Numbered from the stretch's first letter, positions 38,790 to 48,879 are shown. The stretch is DNA of 64,000 bases from CAVSJJ01 sp963728395 (GCA_963728395.1 CAVSJJ010000006.1:62001-126000), one strand, 5' to 3'. Translations and numbers: made by a program. Notes: a model not told the origin generated them from the sequence alone.

Positions 38790-40991
38790 GTGACCACTGC
38801 CCGCTCCACCGTGACGGATACCTCCGCCGAGGCGGCCCGCGAGGTCGCTCTCGAGCAGTCCCATGTCGACCGCGTCTATACCGAGCTGGCGAAGGCCGCC
38901 GAGCGGGCCGCCCACGTGGAGGCCGACGGCCTGGCCCGCGGGCGGACCGACCGGGTCGGCGACGTGCGCGACGAGGAGATGACCGGCCTCTTCGAGCGCG
39001 ATGCGCTCGTCTTTGCCGCGGCTCGCCGCCGCTCGACGATCGACAAGCAGTACGAGGGGCTCGTCTTCGGCCGTCTCGACCTCGAACCGGACCGGCCCGG
39101 CGGGGAGCGTGAGGTCCGGCACGTCGGCCGGCTCGGGGTCCGTGACGACGACTACGAGCCGCTCGTCGTCGACTGGCGGGCCCCGGCGGCTGCCGCCTTC
39201 TACCGGGCCACCCCCGTCGACCCCATGGGCGTCGTCCGGCGGCGCGTCCTGCGCTGCCGCGGCTCCGAGGTCGTCGGGGTCGAGGACGACCTCATGGTCC
39301 CCGAGGCGCCCGACGACCTCGTCGTCGTCGGTGACGGCGCCCTCATCGCCGCCCTCACCCGCAGCCGCGGCGGACGGATGCGGGACATTGTCGCGACGAT
39401 CCAGCGGCACCAGGACGAGGCCATCCGGGCGCCCTCGCGGGGGGTCACCGAGATCACCGGCGGGCCCGGCACCGGCAAGACGGTGGTCGCGCTGCACCGA
39501 GCGGCATACCTGCTCTATGCCGAGCGGCGGCGCTTCGAGACCGGCGGCGTCCTCGTCGTGGGCCCCTCGGCCGCCTACACCGCCTACATCGAGCGGGTCC
39601 TGCCCTCGCTCGGCGAGGAGTCCGTCGCCCTGCGCGCCCTCGGCGACCTCGTCGACGGGGTGACCGCACTGCGCGTCGACGAGCCCGAGGTGGCCGCCAT
39701 CAAGGGGTCGCTGCGGATCCGCCGGGTCCTCTCCCACGCGGCGGCCGAGGCGCCCGAGGGCTCCCCGACCGAGCTTCGCGCCTTCATCGGCGGCCACGCG
39801 GTCCGGCTCGACGAGGCCGGGCTGCGCCGGGTGCGTCGTCAGGTCCTGCGGACCCACCAGCACAACCTCGCCACCGAGGCGGCCCGGACCGCGCTCGGCG
39901 AGGCGGCCTGGCGGACGGTGCGCAGCGGGGAGCGTGAGGACTTCCTCGACGCGTTCGAGTCCTCCCGGGACGTCGACGAGTTCGTCCGCACCTGGTGGCG
40001 CCAGCTCGACCCCCGGGAGGTGCTGCTCACCCTCGCCGACACCGACCACGCCTACGCGATGTCCCGCGGCGTCCTCGACCACGAGGAGGCCGCCGCCCTC
40101 GCCTACTCGATGCGCGAGGCCGTGGCCCTGGGCTCCTGGACCGTCTCCGATGTCGGGCTCATCGACGACCTCACCGCGCGGCTGGGCCCCGTCCAGGCCG
40201 AGGTCGCCGAGGAGGTCGGCTTCTATGACATCGAGGAGCTCGACGACCTCTCGGCCTACGACGCCGGCCGCGCCCGGGGCGGCTGGTCCGATACCGAGGC
40301 CGCCGCCGCCGTCCTCACCCCCGAGACCGGCCGCGAGCGGCTCCTCCTCGGCACGATCGGCCGACCGCAGGGGTACGCCCACGTCCTCGTCGACGAGGCG
40401 CAGGACCTCTCGCCGATGCAGTGGCGGCTGCTCGGCCGGCGCGGCCGGACCGCCTCGTGGACGGTCGTCGGCGACGCCGCCCAGGCCTCGTGGAGCGACG
40501 CGGAGGAGGCCGGCCGGGCCAGGGACGACGCGCTGGCCGGCCAGCCCCGCCAGCTGTTCCACCTCGACACGAACTACCGCAACGCCCGCGAGATCTTCGA
40601 CTACGCGCGCGAGGTCATCCTCCCGTCCGTGCCGGACGCCGACATCCCGGCCGCCGTGCGCGAGACCGGGGTCGACCCCGTCGAGCGGACCGTCGACCGT
40701 CCGCTCGTGACGGCCGTCGAGGAGGCGCTCGACGAGCTCCTCGACGAGGTCGACGGCCCGGTCGCGCTCATCACCCCGCGACGCTGGGCCGACCGGATCG
40801 CCCACCTGGAGGGTCGCGCTGACGGCCGGGTCCGGGTCATCGATCCCCTGTCGACGAAGGGGTTGGAGTGGGACGCGACCCTCGTCCTCGACCCGACCGG
40901 GATCGTCGAGGAGTCACCCGGCGGGGTGCGGATCCTCTACGTCGTCCTCACCCGCGCCGCACACCGGATGACGGTGCTCCACCCCGCCTGA
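38790..40991 (+). CDS. HelD/HelR-type SF1 helicase-like RNA polymerase recycling factor
   Basis: 733-residue UvrD-like ATPase: N-terminal coiled-coil (about 15-90), Walker A GGPGTGKT at 224-231, Walker B HVLVDEAQDLS, WTVVGDAAQASW, LDTNYRN, and the C-terminal STKGLEWDATLVLD and VLTRAAHRM motifs. The family binds RNA polymerase, releases it from stalled or drug-bound complexes, and some actinobacterial members give rifamycin tolerance. The GTG start at 38790 follows AAGGAG by 9 nt. I see no rifamycin-associated promoter element in the 188-bp gap upstream. The last codons lie in a degenerate copy of the downstream tandem repeat. Confidence 0.88.
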   Translation: MTTARSTVTDTSAEAAREVALEQSHVDRVYTELAKAAERAAHVEADGLARGRTDRVGDVRDEEMTGLFERDALVFAAARRRSTIDKQYEGLVFGRLDLEPDRPGGEREVRHVGRLGVRDDDYEPLVVDWRAPAAAAFYRATPVDPMGVVRRRVLRCRGSEVVGVEDDLMVPEAPDDLVVVGDGALIAALTRSRGGRMRDIVATIQRHQDEAIRAPSRGVTEITGGPGTGKTVVALHRAAYLLYAERRRFETGGVLVVGPSAAYTAYIERVLPSLGEESVALRALGDLVDGVTALRVDEPEVAAIKGSLRIRRVLSHAAAEAPEGSPTELRAFIGGHAVRLDEAGLRRVRRQVLRTHQHNLATEAARTALGEAAWRTVRSGEREDFLDAFESSRDVDEFVRTWWRQLDPREVLLTLADTDHAYAMSRGVLDHEEAAALAYSMREAVALGSWTVSDVGLIDDLTARLGPVQAEVAEEVGFYDIEELDDLSAYDAGRARGGWSDTEAAAAVLTPETGRERLLLGTIGRPQGYAHVLVDEAQDLSPMQWRLLGRRGRTASWTVVGDAAQASWSDAEEAGRARDDALAGQPRQLFHLDTNYRNAREIFDYAREVILPSVPDADIPAAVRETGVDPVERTVDRPLVTAVEEALDELLDEVDGPVALITPRRWADRIAHLEGRADGRVRVIDPLSTKGLEWDATLVLDPTGIVEESPGGVRILYVVLTRAAHRMTVLHPA

Positions 40992-41052
40992 CACCCACCC
41001 CGCGTGCCACCCACCCCGCGTGCCACCCACCCCGCCTGACACCCACCCCACC
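40989..41052 (+). repeat. Four tandem 16-bp repeats starting at the helD stop codon
   Basis: Units TGMCACCCACCCCGCS occupy 40989-41004, 41005-41020, 41021-41036 and 41037-41052. The first begins with the stop codon of the helicase gene. The preceding coding bases look like a decayed fifth copy. Confidence 0.85.
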
Positions 41053-41082
41053 GACTTCCCCAGCCCCCGGCGCTCGTCCCAG

Positions 41083-41167
41083 CTTTCCCGCCCGATGCAT
41101 AAAACACCCACCGAGCAAGAGAAGTCTTGTCTTGCCCAGTGGGTGTTTTTGCCATCGGGCGGGAAAG
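41083..41167. terminator. 85-bp near-perfect palindrome, bidirectional terminator
   Basis: Arms CTTTCCCGCCCGATG (41083-41097) and its complement (41153-41167) are perfect. Inside, AAACACCCAC (41102-41111) pairs with GTGGGTGTTT (41139-41148), and GCAAGA (41115-41120) pairs with TCTTGC (41130-41135). The A-run before and T-run after the CACCCAC stem give an intrinsic terminator in both directions between convergent helD and purA. Confidence 0.85.
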
Positions 41168-41218
41168 TTGTGGCCGGGGGCGGTCTCGGGGGGTCGCTTC
41201 TCCGGGGAGGCGGCGCGG

Positions 41219-42523
41219 TCAGTCGGGCAGGAGCGGGAAGCGCGCGATGATCTCGTGGCGGCCCGGGCCCACGCCGATCGCGGAGATCCGGGCGCCGATC
41301 AGCTCCTCGAGCCGAAGGACGTACGCCTGGGCGTTGGCTGGCAGGTCCTCGAAGGTCCGGGCGCCGGTGATGTCCTCCCGCCAGCCGTCCATCTCCTCGA
41401 AGATCGGCCGCGCGTGGTGGACGTCGCTCTGGCCCACCGGCATCTCCTCGTGCCGCACGCCGTCGATCTCGTAGGCGACGCAGATGGGCACCTTCGCCAA
41501 CCCGGTCAGGACGTCGAGCTTGGTGAGGACGAAGTCGGTGACGCCGTTGATCCGGGTGGCGTAGCGGCCGATGACGGCGTCGGCCCATCCGCACCGCCGC
41601 GGCCGGCCGGTCGTCGTGCCGTACTCGCCACCGACCGTGCGCAGCCGCTCGCCCAACTCGTCGAACAGCTCGGTCGGGAACGGCCCCTCGCCGACCCGCG
41701 TCGTGTACGCCTTGAAGACGGCGATGACCCGCGACACCCGGGTGGGGGCGATGCCCGCGCCGGTGCAGGCGCCACCCGCCGTCGCGTTCGAGGAGGTGAC
41801 AAACGGGTAGGTCCCGTGGTCGACGTCGAGGAGGGTCGCCTGCCCGGCCTCGAGGAGGACGATGCGCCCCTGCGCCAGCGCCTGGTCGAGCACGAGCGAG
41901 GTGTCGGCGACCATCGGACGCAGCCGCTCGGCATACCCGAGCAGCTCCTCGACGACCTCGTCCGCCTCGGCCGCGCGGGTGTTGTAGATCTTGACGAGCA
42001 CCTGGTTCTTGAAGCGCAGCGCCGCCTCGACCTTCTGGCGCAGGATGTTCTCGTCGAACAGGTCCTGGACCCGGACGCCGACCCGGGACATCTTGTCGGC
42101 ATAGGTCGGGCCGATCCCCCGCCCGGTCGTGCCGATCCTCCGGGCGCCGAGGAAGCGCTCGGTCACCTTGTCGAGAACCCGGTTGTACGGCGGGATGAGA
42201 TGCGCGCTCGCGCTGACGAGGAGCCGCGAGGTGTCGACCCCGCGGGCCTGGAGGCCGTCGATCTCCTCGAACAGGACCTCGAGGTCGATGACGACGCCGT
42301 TGCCGATGACCGGCGTGCAGCCGGGGGTGAGGATCCCCGAGGGCAGCAGGTGAAGGGCGTACTTCTCCGTCGAGCCGTCCTCCCCCTCGATGACGACGGT
42401 GTGCCCGGCGTTGTTGCCTCCGTTGAACTTCACGACGTAGTCGACGTCGGAGCCCATCAGGTCCGTCGCCTTCCCCTTGCCCTCGTCGCCCCACTGGGCA
42501 CCGACGAGCACGACTGCCGGCAT
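41219..42523 (-). CDS. purA: Adenylosuccinate synthetase
   Basis: 434 residues; converts IMP, aspartate and GTP to adenylosuccinate, the first step toward AMP. Motifs: GAQWGDEGKGKATDL (catalytic Asp and P-loop), FNGGNNAGHTVV (His), GTTGRGIGPTYADK and TTTGRPRRCGWAD. AAGGAGG lies just upstream of the ATG. It is 43 bp downstream of a LuxR-type regulator gene on the same strand and may share its transcript. Confidence 0.96.
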   Translation of the reverse strand: MPAVVLVGAQWGDEGKGKATDLMGSDVDYVVKFNGGNNAGHTVVIEGEDGSTEKYALHLLPSGILTPGCTPVIGNGVVIDLEVLFEEIDGLQARGVDTSRLLVSASAHLIPPYNRVLDKVTERFLGARRIGTTGRGIGPTYADKMSRVGVRVQDLFDENILRQKVEAALRFKNQVLVKIYNTRAAEADEVVEELLGYAERLRPMVADTSLVLDQALAQGRIVLLEAGQATLLDVDHGTYPFVTSSNATAGGACTGAGIAPTRVSRVIAVFKAYTTRVGEGPFPTELFDELGERLRTVGGEYGTTTGRPRRCGWADAVIGRYATRINGVTDFVLTKLDVLTGLAKVPICVAYEIDGVRHEEMPVGQSDVHHARPIFEEMDGWREDITGARTFEDLPANAQAYVLRLEELIGARISAIGVGPGRHEIIARFPLLPD

Positions 42524-42566
42524 GCCGGCCTCCTTCCTGGGTCAGCTGGTCCGTGGCCCCCGCAGC

Positions 42567-43382
42567 CTAACGTCCGCGCCGGGTCAGCCGGCCGGAGCGT
42601 TCGAGGGCGACCCCGAGCTGGTAGCGCGTCTCGACCCCATGGATCGACATCAGCCGCGCCACCCGGCGCCGCACGGTCCGCAGCCCGATGCCGAGGTAGC
42701 GGGCGATCGCCTCGTCCTTCAGCCCCATGCCGAGCAGCTCGACGAGGCGGGCGTCGACGTCGTGGTCCTGGGGCCCGGTCGGCACCGGGAGCGCGGACGC
42801 CCAGGCGAGGTCGAAGTATGCCGTGAAGGCGGCCACCACGAGCGGCTCCCGGGACACGACGTAGCCCGAGCCGACCTCCCCCCACGTCGCGAGGCTGACG
42901 ACGGCAGCGGTCCCGAAGACCGCGAACTCGCTGCCCGCCTCGGGAACGACGCGCTGCTCCTCGCCGATGGCCGCCCAGTTCTGGATCCAGCGCATGCCGT
43001 GCGGGGTCGTGAGCGTCGAGACTGGATAGATCGCCCGCTGGCGCATGCCGGCGGTGATCCGCTCCTGGTTGTCGCGCAGGGTCCGGTCATCGAGGGCCGG
43101 GCCGTCGTCGACGACCATGACGCAGCTGCGGGTCATCCCGGTCGTCTCCTGGAGCAGCGCGGAGACGACACCGGGGGCCACCGCCGTCGAGAGCCGCTCG
43201 AGCACGGAGTCCGGACGCTCCTGCCCGTGCACCCGGACCCGGGCGAGCGCCTCGGTGGCGGCCGCCAGCCCACGTCGCTGCTCGTCGAGGCGGGCGGCCT
43301 CGGCCTCGAGGTGCTCCCGCACGACCCGGAGCGGTTCCGCGCCGGGCGAGGCCGGGACCGGGCCTGACCTGGGGTTTCGCAC
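42567..43382 (-). CDS. LuxR-type HTH regulator with coiled-coil and sensor part
   Basis: 271 residues if started at GTG 43382; the frame is open 33 codons further. Residues 15-50 are a charged coiled coil (REHLEAEAARLDEQRRGL), the middle shows a TrmB/PLD-like fold (VMVVDDGPALDDRTLRDNQ), and the C-terminus is an HTH (ELLGMGLKDEAIARYLGIGL, RTVRRRVARLMS). Ligand and targets unknown. The region upstream has spaced GTGTGA repeats that may be its own operator. Confidence 0.7.
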   Translation of the reverse strand: MRNPRSGPVPASPGAEPLRVVREHLEAEAARLDEQRRGLAAATEALARVRVHGQERPDSVLERLSTAVAPGVVSALLQETTGMTRSCVMVVDDGPALDDRTLRDNQERITAGMRQRAIYPVSTLTTPHGMRWIQNWAAIGEEQRVVPEAGSEFAVFGTAAVVSLATWGEVGSGYVVSREPLVVAAFTAYFDLAWASALPVPTGPQDHDVDARLVELLGMGLKDEAIARYLGIGLRTVRRRVARLMSIHGVETRYQLGVALERSGRLTRRGR

Positions 43383-43399
43383 GGAGATACGACAACTTT

Positions 43400-43453
43400 C
43401 CAGAGTGTGAAATCGTGTGAGACTGTGGATTTGGCATGTTGATGCCATTGACA
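43400..43453. promoter_or_regulatory. Spaced GTGTGA repeats, inverted repeat and TTGACA box
   Basis: AGTGTGAAAT, CGTGTGAGAC and TGTGGAT recur at about 10-bp spacing. They are followed by the perfect inverted repeat TGGCAT-GTTG-ATGCCA (43432-43447) and TTGACA (43448-43453). All lie upstream of the LuxR-type gene. About 115 bp between this region and the fbaA terminator (43454-43570) show nothing recognisable. Confidence 0.4.
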
Positions 43454-43570
43454 CTTTAGGGCCGGAATCCGGGATCGGCAACGGGCATCATGGAGGTGCG
43501 TGGTTGTGGCGGCAGGGGCGCCGGACCGCGACCAAGTGCGCCGTGTGGCGCAGGCTCCCTGGCAGGGGCC

Positions 43571-43606
43571 GAGAGGGGCCCGGACCGATCGGTCCGGGCC
43601 CCTCTC
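43571..43606 (-). terminator. Perfect 36-bp palindrome after fbaA
   Basis: GAGAGGGGCCCGGACC-GATC and its exact complement form a 16-bp stem with a 4-nt centre, 13 bp past the fbaA stop. It is a very stable rho-independent-like hairpin, though the T-run is short. Confidence 0.75.
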
Positions 43607-43619
43607 TCGTGCTGCGGCG

Positions 43620-44651
<1,032 letters not shown>

Positions 44652-44772
44652 GGCACTTCTCCCTTGGTTGACGATTCCGGTACGGGACAAATCCTTCCAT
44701 GCTCCCCCCTCCGGTCGCGCCGTCGGGGGCGGCCACGAGGCGGTATGCCGCACGGCACACGGCGAACCGGTG

Positions 44773-44798
44773 TCCAACGTCACGTCCCGGGTGTTGGA
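44773..44798. promoter_or_regulatory. Inverted repeat upstream of the first GlpD-like gene
   Basis: TCCAAC (44773-44778) and GTTGGA (44793-44798) lie 14 bp apart, inside a wider GTGTCC/GGACAC pair (44770-44810). It sits 39 bp before the gene start and is a candidate operator for the DeoR-type regulator. Confidence 0.4.
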
Positions 44799-44836
44799 TG
44801 GGACGGACACTGCACACCCCCGTCGGAGGCTTCTCC

Positions 44837-46492
44837 ATGGCTATGAGCACGCCCGCCCTCGTTCGCCGCGCCGCCGCCTTCACCACCGTGCGCGAGCCCG
44901 TCGACCTGCTCGTCATCGGGGGAGGCGTCAACGGCCTGGCCATCGCCTGGGACGCGGCACTGGCCGGACTGCGCACCATCGTCGTCGAGAAGGGCGACTG
45001 GGGCAGCGGCACGTCCTCCTGGTCCTCGCGGATGATCCACGGCGGGCTGAAGTACCTCGAGAAGTACGACGTGCGGCTCGTGCGCGAGGCCCTGCGCGAC
45101 CGGGAGTGGCTGCTGCAGCGGGCCCCGCACCTGGTCGCCCCGCTGCCGTTCGTCCTGCCCTTCTACGCGCACAACCAGTACCCCCCGCTCATGCTGCGCG
45201 CCGGGATGATCGCCTACGACGCGCTCTCCCTCGACAAGTCGGTGCCCCGGCACGAGACCTTCTCGCGCGCGGAGATGCTGCGCCGGCTCCCCGGCATCTC
45301 GGGCGAGGGCCTCAAGGGCGGCGCCCGCTACTACGACGCGCAGGTCGAGTACGCCGAGCGGATGTGCATCGAGCTCGTGCTCGGCGCCCGGCGCGCCGGC
45401 GCGGTCACCCTCAACCACACGCGGGCGACCCACATCGACACCGAGGGCAGCCGGGTCGTCGGTGCCACCGTCGTCGACGAGCTGACCGGGGCGGAGCACT
45501 CCATCCGCGCCGACGCCACCATCAACGTCACCGGCGCCTGGGTCGACGACGTCGTCGCCGGCACGAGCGCCGCGAGCCGCCGGTGGATCGGCGGCACGAA
45601 GGGCACCCACCTCGTCGTCGGCCCGTTCGAGGGGGCCCCGTCGGACTCGATGTACTACGAGTCCGAGGACGGCCGGCCGATGATGGTCATCCCCTGGCTC
45701 GGCATGTACCTCATCGGCAGCACCGACAAGAGGTTCTCCGGCGACCTCGACACCGTGTCGGCAGACGAGGAGGAGATCGAGTACATCCTGCGCGAGACCA
45801 ACCGGCTCTTCCCCGCCGCGGGCCTCACCCACTCCGCGATCCACTACGCCTACACCGGTGTGCGGCCGCTGCCCTACGTCGACGCCGAGCGCACGGCGGA
45901 CATCAGCCGCCGGCACGAGATCCACGACCACGCTCCGGGCGCGGTCGGGCTCTACAGCGTCGTCGGGGGCAAGCTGACGACCTTCCGGGCCCTCGCGAAG
46001 CACGCGCTGTCGATCCTGCGCACGCGCATGCCGGTCGGCCCGTCGCGGCTGGGTGAACAGTTCTTCCCCGGCGCGGGGACGCCCGCGTCGCTGCCCGCGG
46101 ACCTGGCACCAGAACTGAAGGCGCGGCTCCTGCGCCTCTACGGCTCCCGGGCCGGGCGCGTCGTCGCCCTGGCGAACGGGGACCGTGCCCTCCTCGAGCC
46201 GCTCGCGCCGCCACCCGAGGGATATCCCGCGCCGGTGGACGGCATGCCGGTCGGCGCCGAGGTCCTCCTCGCCGTCCGCGAGGAGGAGGCCGTCCACCTC
46301 GCCGACGTCCTGGCCCGGCGGACGATGGCCGGGCTGCACGCCGACCTCGGGCGGTCCGCCGCCGAGGCCACCGCGCGGGTGATGGCGCCCGAGCTCGGCT
46401 GGTCCGAGGAGGACATCGCCACCGAGCTGAAGGACTACGAGACCTATCTGCGCCGGTTCGAGCCGCCGTGGCAGCCGGCGACCGAGGCGTGA
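44837..46492 (+). CDS. GlpD-like FAD dehydrogenase of a polyol phosphate, copy 1
   Basis: 551 residues. FAD-binding LLVIGGGVNGLAIAWDAALA near the N-terminus, SSWSSRMIHGGLKYLEKYD, VTGAWVDDVV, YLIGSTDKRFSGD, VRPLPYVDAERTADISRRH and a C-terminal helical DAO_C domain. GlpD enzymes oxidise glycerol 3-phosphate; the related EryB acts on erythritol 4-phosphate. The kinase gene overlaps its stop (GTGA), a kinase-dehydrogenase pair that suggests the dehydrogenase uses the kinase product. ATG at 44837 has GGAGG 7 nt upstream. Confidence 0.88.
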   Translation: MAMSTPALVRRAAAFTTVREPVDLLVIGGGVNGLAIAWDAALAGLRTIVVEKGDWGSGTSSWSSRMIHGGLKYLEKYDVRLVREALRDREWLLQRAPHLVAPLPFVLPFYAHNQYPPLMLRAGMIAYDALSLDKSVPRHETFSRAEMLRRLPGISGEGLKGGARYYDAQVEYAERMCIELVLGARRAGAVTLNHTRATHIDTEGSRVVGATVVDELTGAEHSIRADATINVTGAWVDDVVAGTSAASRRWIGGTKGTHLVVGPFEGAPSDSMYYESEDGRPMMVIPWLGMYLIGSTDKRFSGDLDTVSADEEEIEYILRETNRLFPAAGLTHSAIHYAYTGVRPLPYVDAERTADISRRHEIHDHAPGAVGLYSVVGGKLTTFRALAKHALSILRTRMPVGPSRLGEQFFPGAGTPASLPADLAPELKARLLRLYGSRAGRVVALANGDRALLEPLAPPPEGYPAPVDGMPVGAEVLLAVREEEAVHLADVLARRTMAGLHADLGRSAAEATARVMAPELGWSEEDIATELKDYETYLRRFEPPWQPATEA

Positions 46493-47994
46493 GGACGCCC
46501 CTGCTCCTCGGCATCGACGCCGGGACGACGGTGACGAAGTCGGTCCTGTTCGACACCACGGGGCGGGAGGTCGCGCGGGCGAGCCGGCGGGTGCCGCTGT
46601 CCTATCCCGCCCCGCACCACGTCGAGCGCGACCAGGACGCGATGTGGGACAGCGTCGTCCGGACCGTCCGCGAGGCGATGGACCGGGCCACGGCCGATCC
46701 CGACGACCTCGTGGCGGTCGGCGTGACGTCCCACGGCGACGGGGTCTACCTCGTCGACGAGGCGGGAGGACCCACCCGGCCGGGCATCATGTCCCTCGAC
46801 ACGCGGGCGCGCGCGGTCGCCGACCGATGGAACGCCGAGGGCCTCGGGGACCGGGCCCTGGACCTGACGGGGCAGCGGCCGTGGGCCTCGGCCCCGGCCG
46901 CCCTCCTCGCCTGGCTGGCCGAGCACGAGCCCGAGGTCGTGGCGGCGAGCCGATGGGCGCTGCCGGCCAAGGACGTCATCCGGCATCGGCTGACCGGTGT
47001 CGTCGCGACGGAGCCGACCGAGGCCAGCCTGTCGTTCACGAACGTCGCCACCCAGGACTACGACGAGGAGGTGCTGCGCCTGTTCGGGCTCGAGTCGCTC
47101 GGCCGGCTCCTCGCGCCCATCGTCGGCTGTACCGAGATCTCGGCCGGCGTCTCCGCCGCCGCCGCGGACGTCCTCGGCCTGCGTCCGGGCACCCCCGTCG
47201 CCGGCAGCGCCCACGACGTCGACTGTGGCGCGGTCGGCACCGGTGTCGTGACGCCCGGGACCCTCTCGGTCATCGCCGGGTCGTTCAACATCAACCAGGC
47301 GGTGTCGACCGAGCCGACGACCGACCCCGACTGGTGCGCCCGCAGCTTCGTCCTGCCCGGCCACTGGCTCAACATGGCGATCAGCCCGACGAGCTCGACG
47401 AACCTCGAGTGGTTCGCCACCCGGCTCTGCGCGGCCGACCTCGAGGCGGGCGCGGCGCACGGAGACCCCTTCGGCTTCGTCGACCGCGAGGTCCGGGCCG
47501 TGGCCGAGGACCCGTCGGAGGTGCTCTACCTCCCCTTTCTCTACGGCTCACCGCTCGAGGGCGACGCCTCCGGCGGATTCGTCGGGCTGCGCGGCTGGCA
47601 CACCCGGGGGCACCTGCTCCGGGCCGTCCAGGAGGGTGTCGCCTTCACCCACCGCTGGCACGTCGACGCCCTCGACCGGGCCTTCACCACCTCCGTCGTG
47701 CGGCTGACCGGTGGCGCCACGCGCAGCACGCTGTGGACCCAGACCTTCGCCGACGTGCTGCGTCGCCGCGTCGAGCTGACCGAGACCGAGGAAGCGGGGG
47801 CCCTCGGCGTCGCCCTGCTCGCCGGGGTCGCGGCCGGGGTGTGGCCCGATGTGGCGGCCGCCGTGGCCGCGACGGTGCGCGTCCGCGACGCCGTCGAGCC
47901 GGGCGATCGGTCCGGCGCCCTCGACGCGGCATACCGGCGCTTCCGCGACGCCGTCTCGGCGCTCGAGCCGCTCTGGTCCCGGGCCCGCGGCTGA
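46489..47994 (+). CDS. FGGY carbohydrate/polyol kinase, copy 1
   Basis: 501 residues: phosphate-1 motif LLGIDAGTTVTKSVLFD, GVTSHGDGVYLVDE substrate region, GSAHDVDCGAVGTG adenosine/phosphate-2 region, and RLTGGATRSTLWTQTFADVL (FGGY signature zone). The family phosphorylates glycerol, xylulose, erythritol and similar. Coupled to the GlpD-like dehydrogenase by a GTGA overlap; GTG 7 codons upstream (46468) is also possible. The exact substrate is inferred from the locus to be a tetritol or related polyol. Confidence 0.88.
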   Translation: MRTPLLLGIDAGTTVTKSVLFDTTGREVARASRRVPLSYPAPHHVERDQDAMWDSVVRTVREAMDRATADPDDLVAVGVTSHGDGVYLVDEAGGPTRPGIMSLDTRARAVADRWNAEGLGDRALDLTGQRPWASAPAALLAWLAEHEPEVVAASRWALPAKDVIRHRLTGVVATEPTEASLSFTNVATQDYDEEVLRLFGLESLGRLLAPIVGCTEISAGVSAAAADVLGLRPGTPVAGSAHDVDCGAVGTGVVTPGTLSVIAGSFNINQAVSTEPTTDPDWCARSFVLPGHWLNMAISPTSSTNLEWFATRLCAADLEAGAAHGDPFGFVDREVRAVAEDPSEVLYLPFLYGSPLEGDASGGFVGLRGWHTRGHLLRAVQEGVAFTHRWHVDALDRAFTTSVVRLTGGATRSTLWTQTFADVLRRRVELTETEEAGALGVALLAGVAAGVWPDVAAAVAATVRVRDAVEPGDRSGALDAAYRRFRDAVSALEPLWSRARG

Positions 47995-48044
47995 GCGCTC
48001 GGTCGGCATCGCCGCCCCTGCCCGGGCCCGGGTCGCGCGTCAAG

Positions 48045-48216
48045 CACACCAAGATCACAATTTGGCCACGATGGACCGTCGAATTCACAGACTGGCGGCC
48101 GAATAGTGTGACCGAGGCGGGTAATTTCTCACTGAACCTTGCGCTTGTCTCAATTTGACTGATATCAATGGCTGGTCCAGTCACCGAGGACTGACCCACC
48201 AGAAGGGGCGCCAACG
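48045..48216 (+). promoter_or_regulatory. AT-rich promoter region of the sugar ABC operon
   Basis: This gap is clearly richer in A/T than its surroundings. Two similar boxes, TCACAATTTGGC (about 48056) and TCTCAATTTGAC (about 48149), lie roughly 95 bp apart and may be operator sites. A possible promoter is TTGCGC (48139-48144) with TGATAT (48160-48165). Confidence 0.4.
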
Positions 48217-48879
48217 ATGGCAGCAGCCGCGACGACGCAGTCGACCACCCGGTTGAGCTCGCGACCGGTCAAGAACGCTCTCGGCGCGCTCGGCGCGCTC
48301 GTCGTTCTCGTCGCCATGTACCTCAGCACGACGTTCCTCTCACCGGCCGAGGAGGCGAAGGTCAACCCGCCGCCCTTCAACGGCGAGACGTACTCGGCCG
48401 AGGCATTCCCGAAGCAGGCCGCGGCGATCGAGGAGAAGGCCGTCGACCTCGGCACCCTCATCCCCGCCGTGGAGAAGGACGTCAAGTCGGCGGCGCAGCA
48501 GTACGGCGTCGACTCCGGCAGCGGCAACTACACCTTCCCCGTCAAGGCGACGGCGACGGTCATCGACGTCGACGAGAACTTCATCCACCTCGAGTCGCCG
48601 GTCAGGGGCGACCGGGTCCTGATCCCCCTCGGCCTGGCCGTCAACGGAACGCCCGTGCGTGACGCCCTCGGCACGATCACCTTCGGCGACTTCATCGACC
48701 AGACCGACTTCCAGACGGTGGCGAACCAGTTCAAGCTCATCATCGAGAAGGACGTCCTCGCCCCCGCCGACCCGGCGAACCTCACGGGCAAGACCGTCTC
48801 GGTCGTCGGTGCCTGGGCGACCGGTGGCGCGGAGAACACCTACATCATCCAGCCGGTCAAGCTCGAGGTTCAGGGATGA
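48217..48879 (+). CDS. DUF2291-family membrane-anchored protein
   Basis: 220 residues with an N-terminal anchor (VKNALGALGALVVLVAMYLS) and an exported domain (PPPFNGETYSAEAFPKQAAA, RGDRVLIPLGLAVNGTPVRD, TFGDFIDQTDFQTVANQF). DUF2291 proteins typically accompany ribose-type ABC transporters, with no assigned mechanism. It opens the transporter operon, and its stop overlaps the ATPase start (ATGA). AAGGGG lies upstream of the ATG. Confidence 0.88.
   Translation: MAAAATTQSTTRLSSRPVKNALGALGALVVLVAMYLSTTFLSPAEEAKVNPPPFNGETYSAEAFPKQAAAIEEKAVDLGTLIPAVEKDVKSAAQQYGVDSGSGNYTFPVKATATVIDVDENFIHLESPVRGDRVLIPLGLAVNGTPVRDALGTITFGDFIDQTDFQTVANQFKLIIEKDVLAPADPANLTGKTVSVVGAWATGGAENTYIIQPVKLEVQG

Noticed and set aside
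40937..41250. Two short peptides on opposite strands with similar sequence (KTPT-Q-K pattern).
   Set aside because: Their similarity is an automatic result of the palindrome at 41083-41167; there is no ribosome site or family match.
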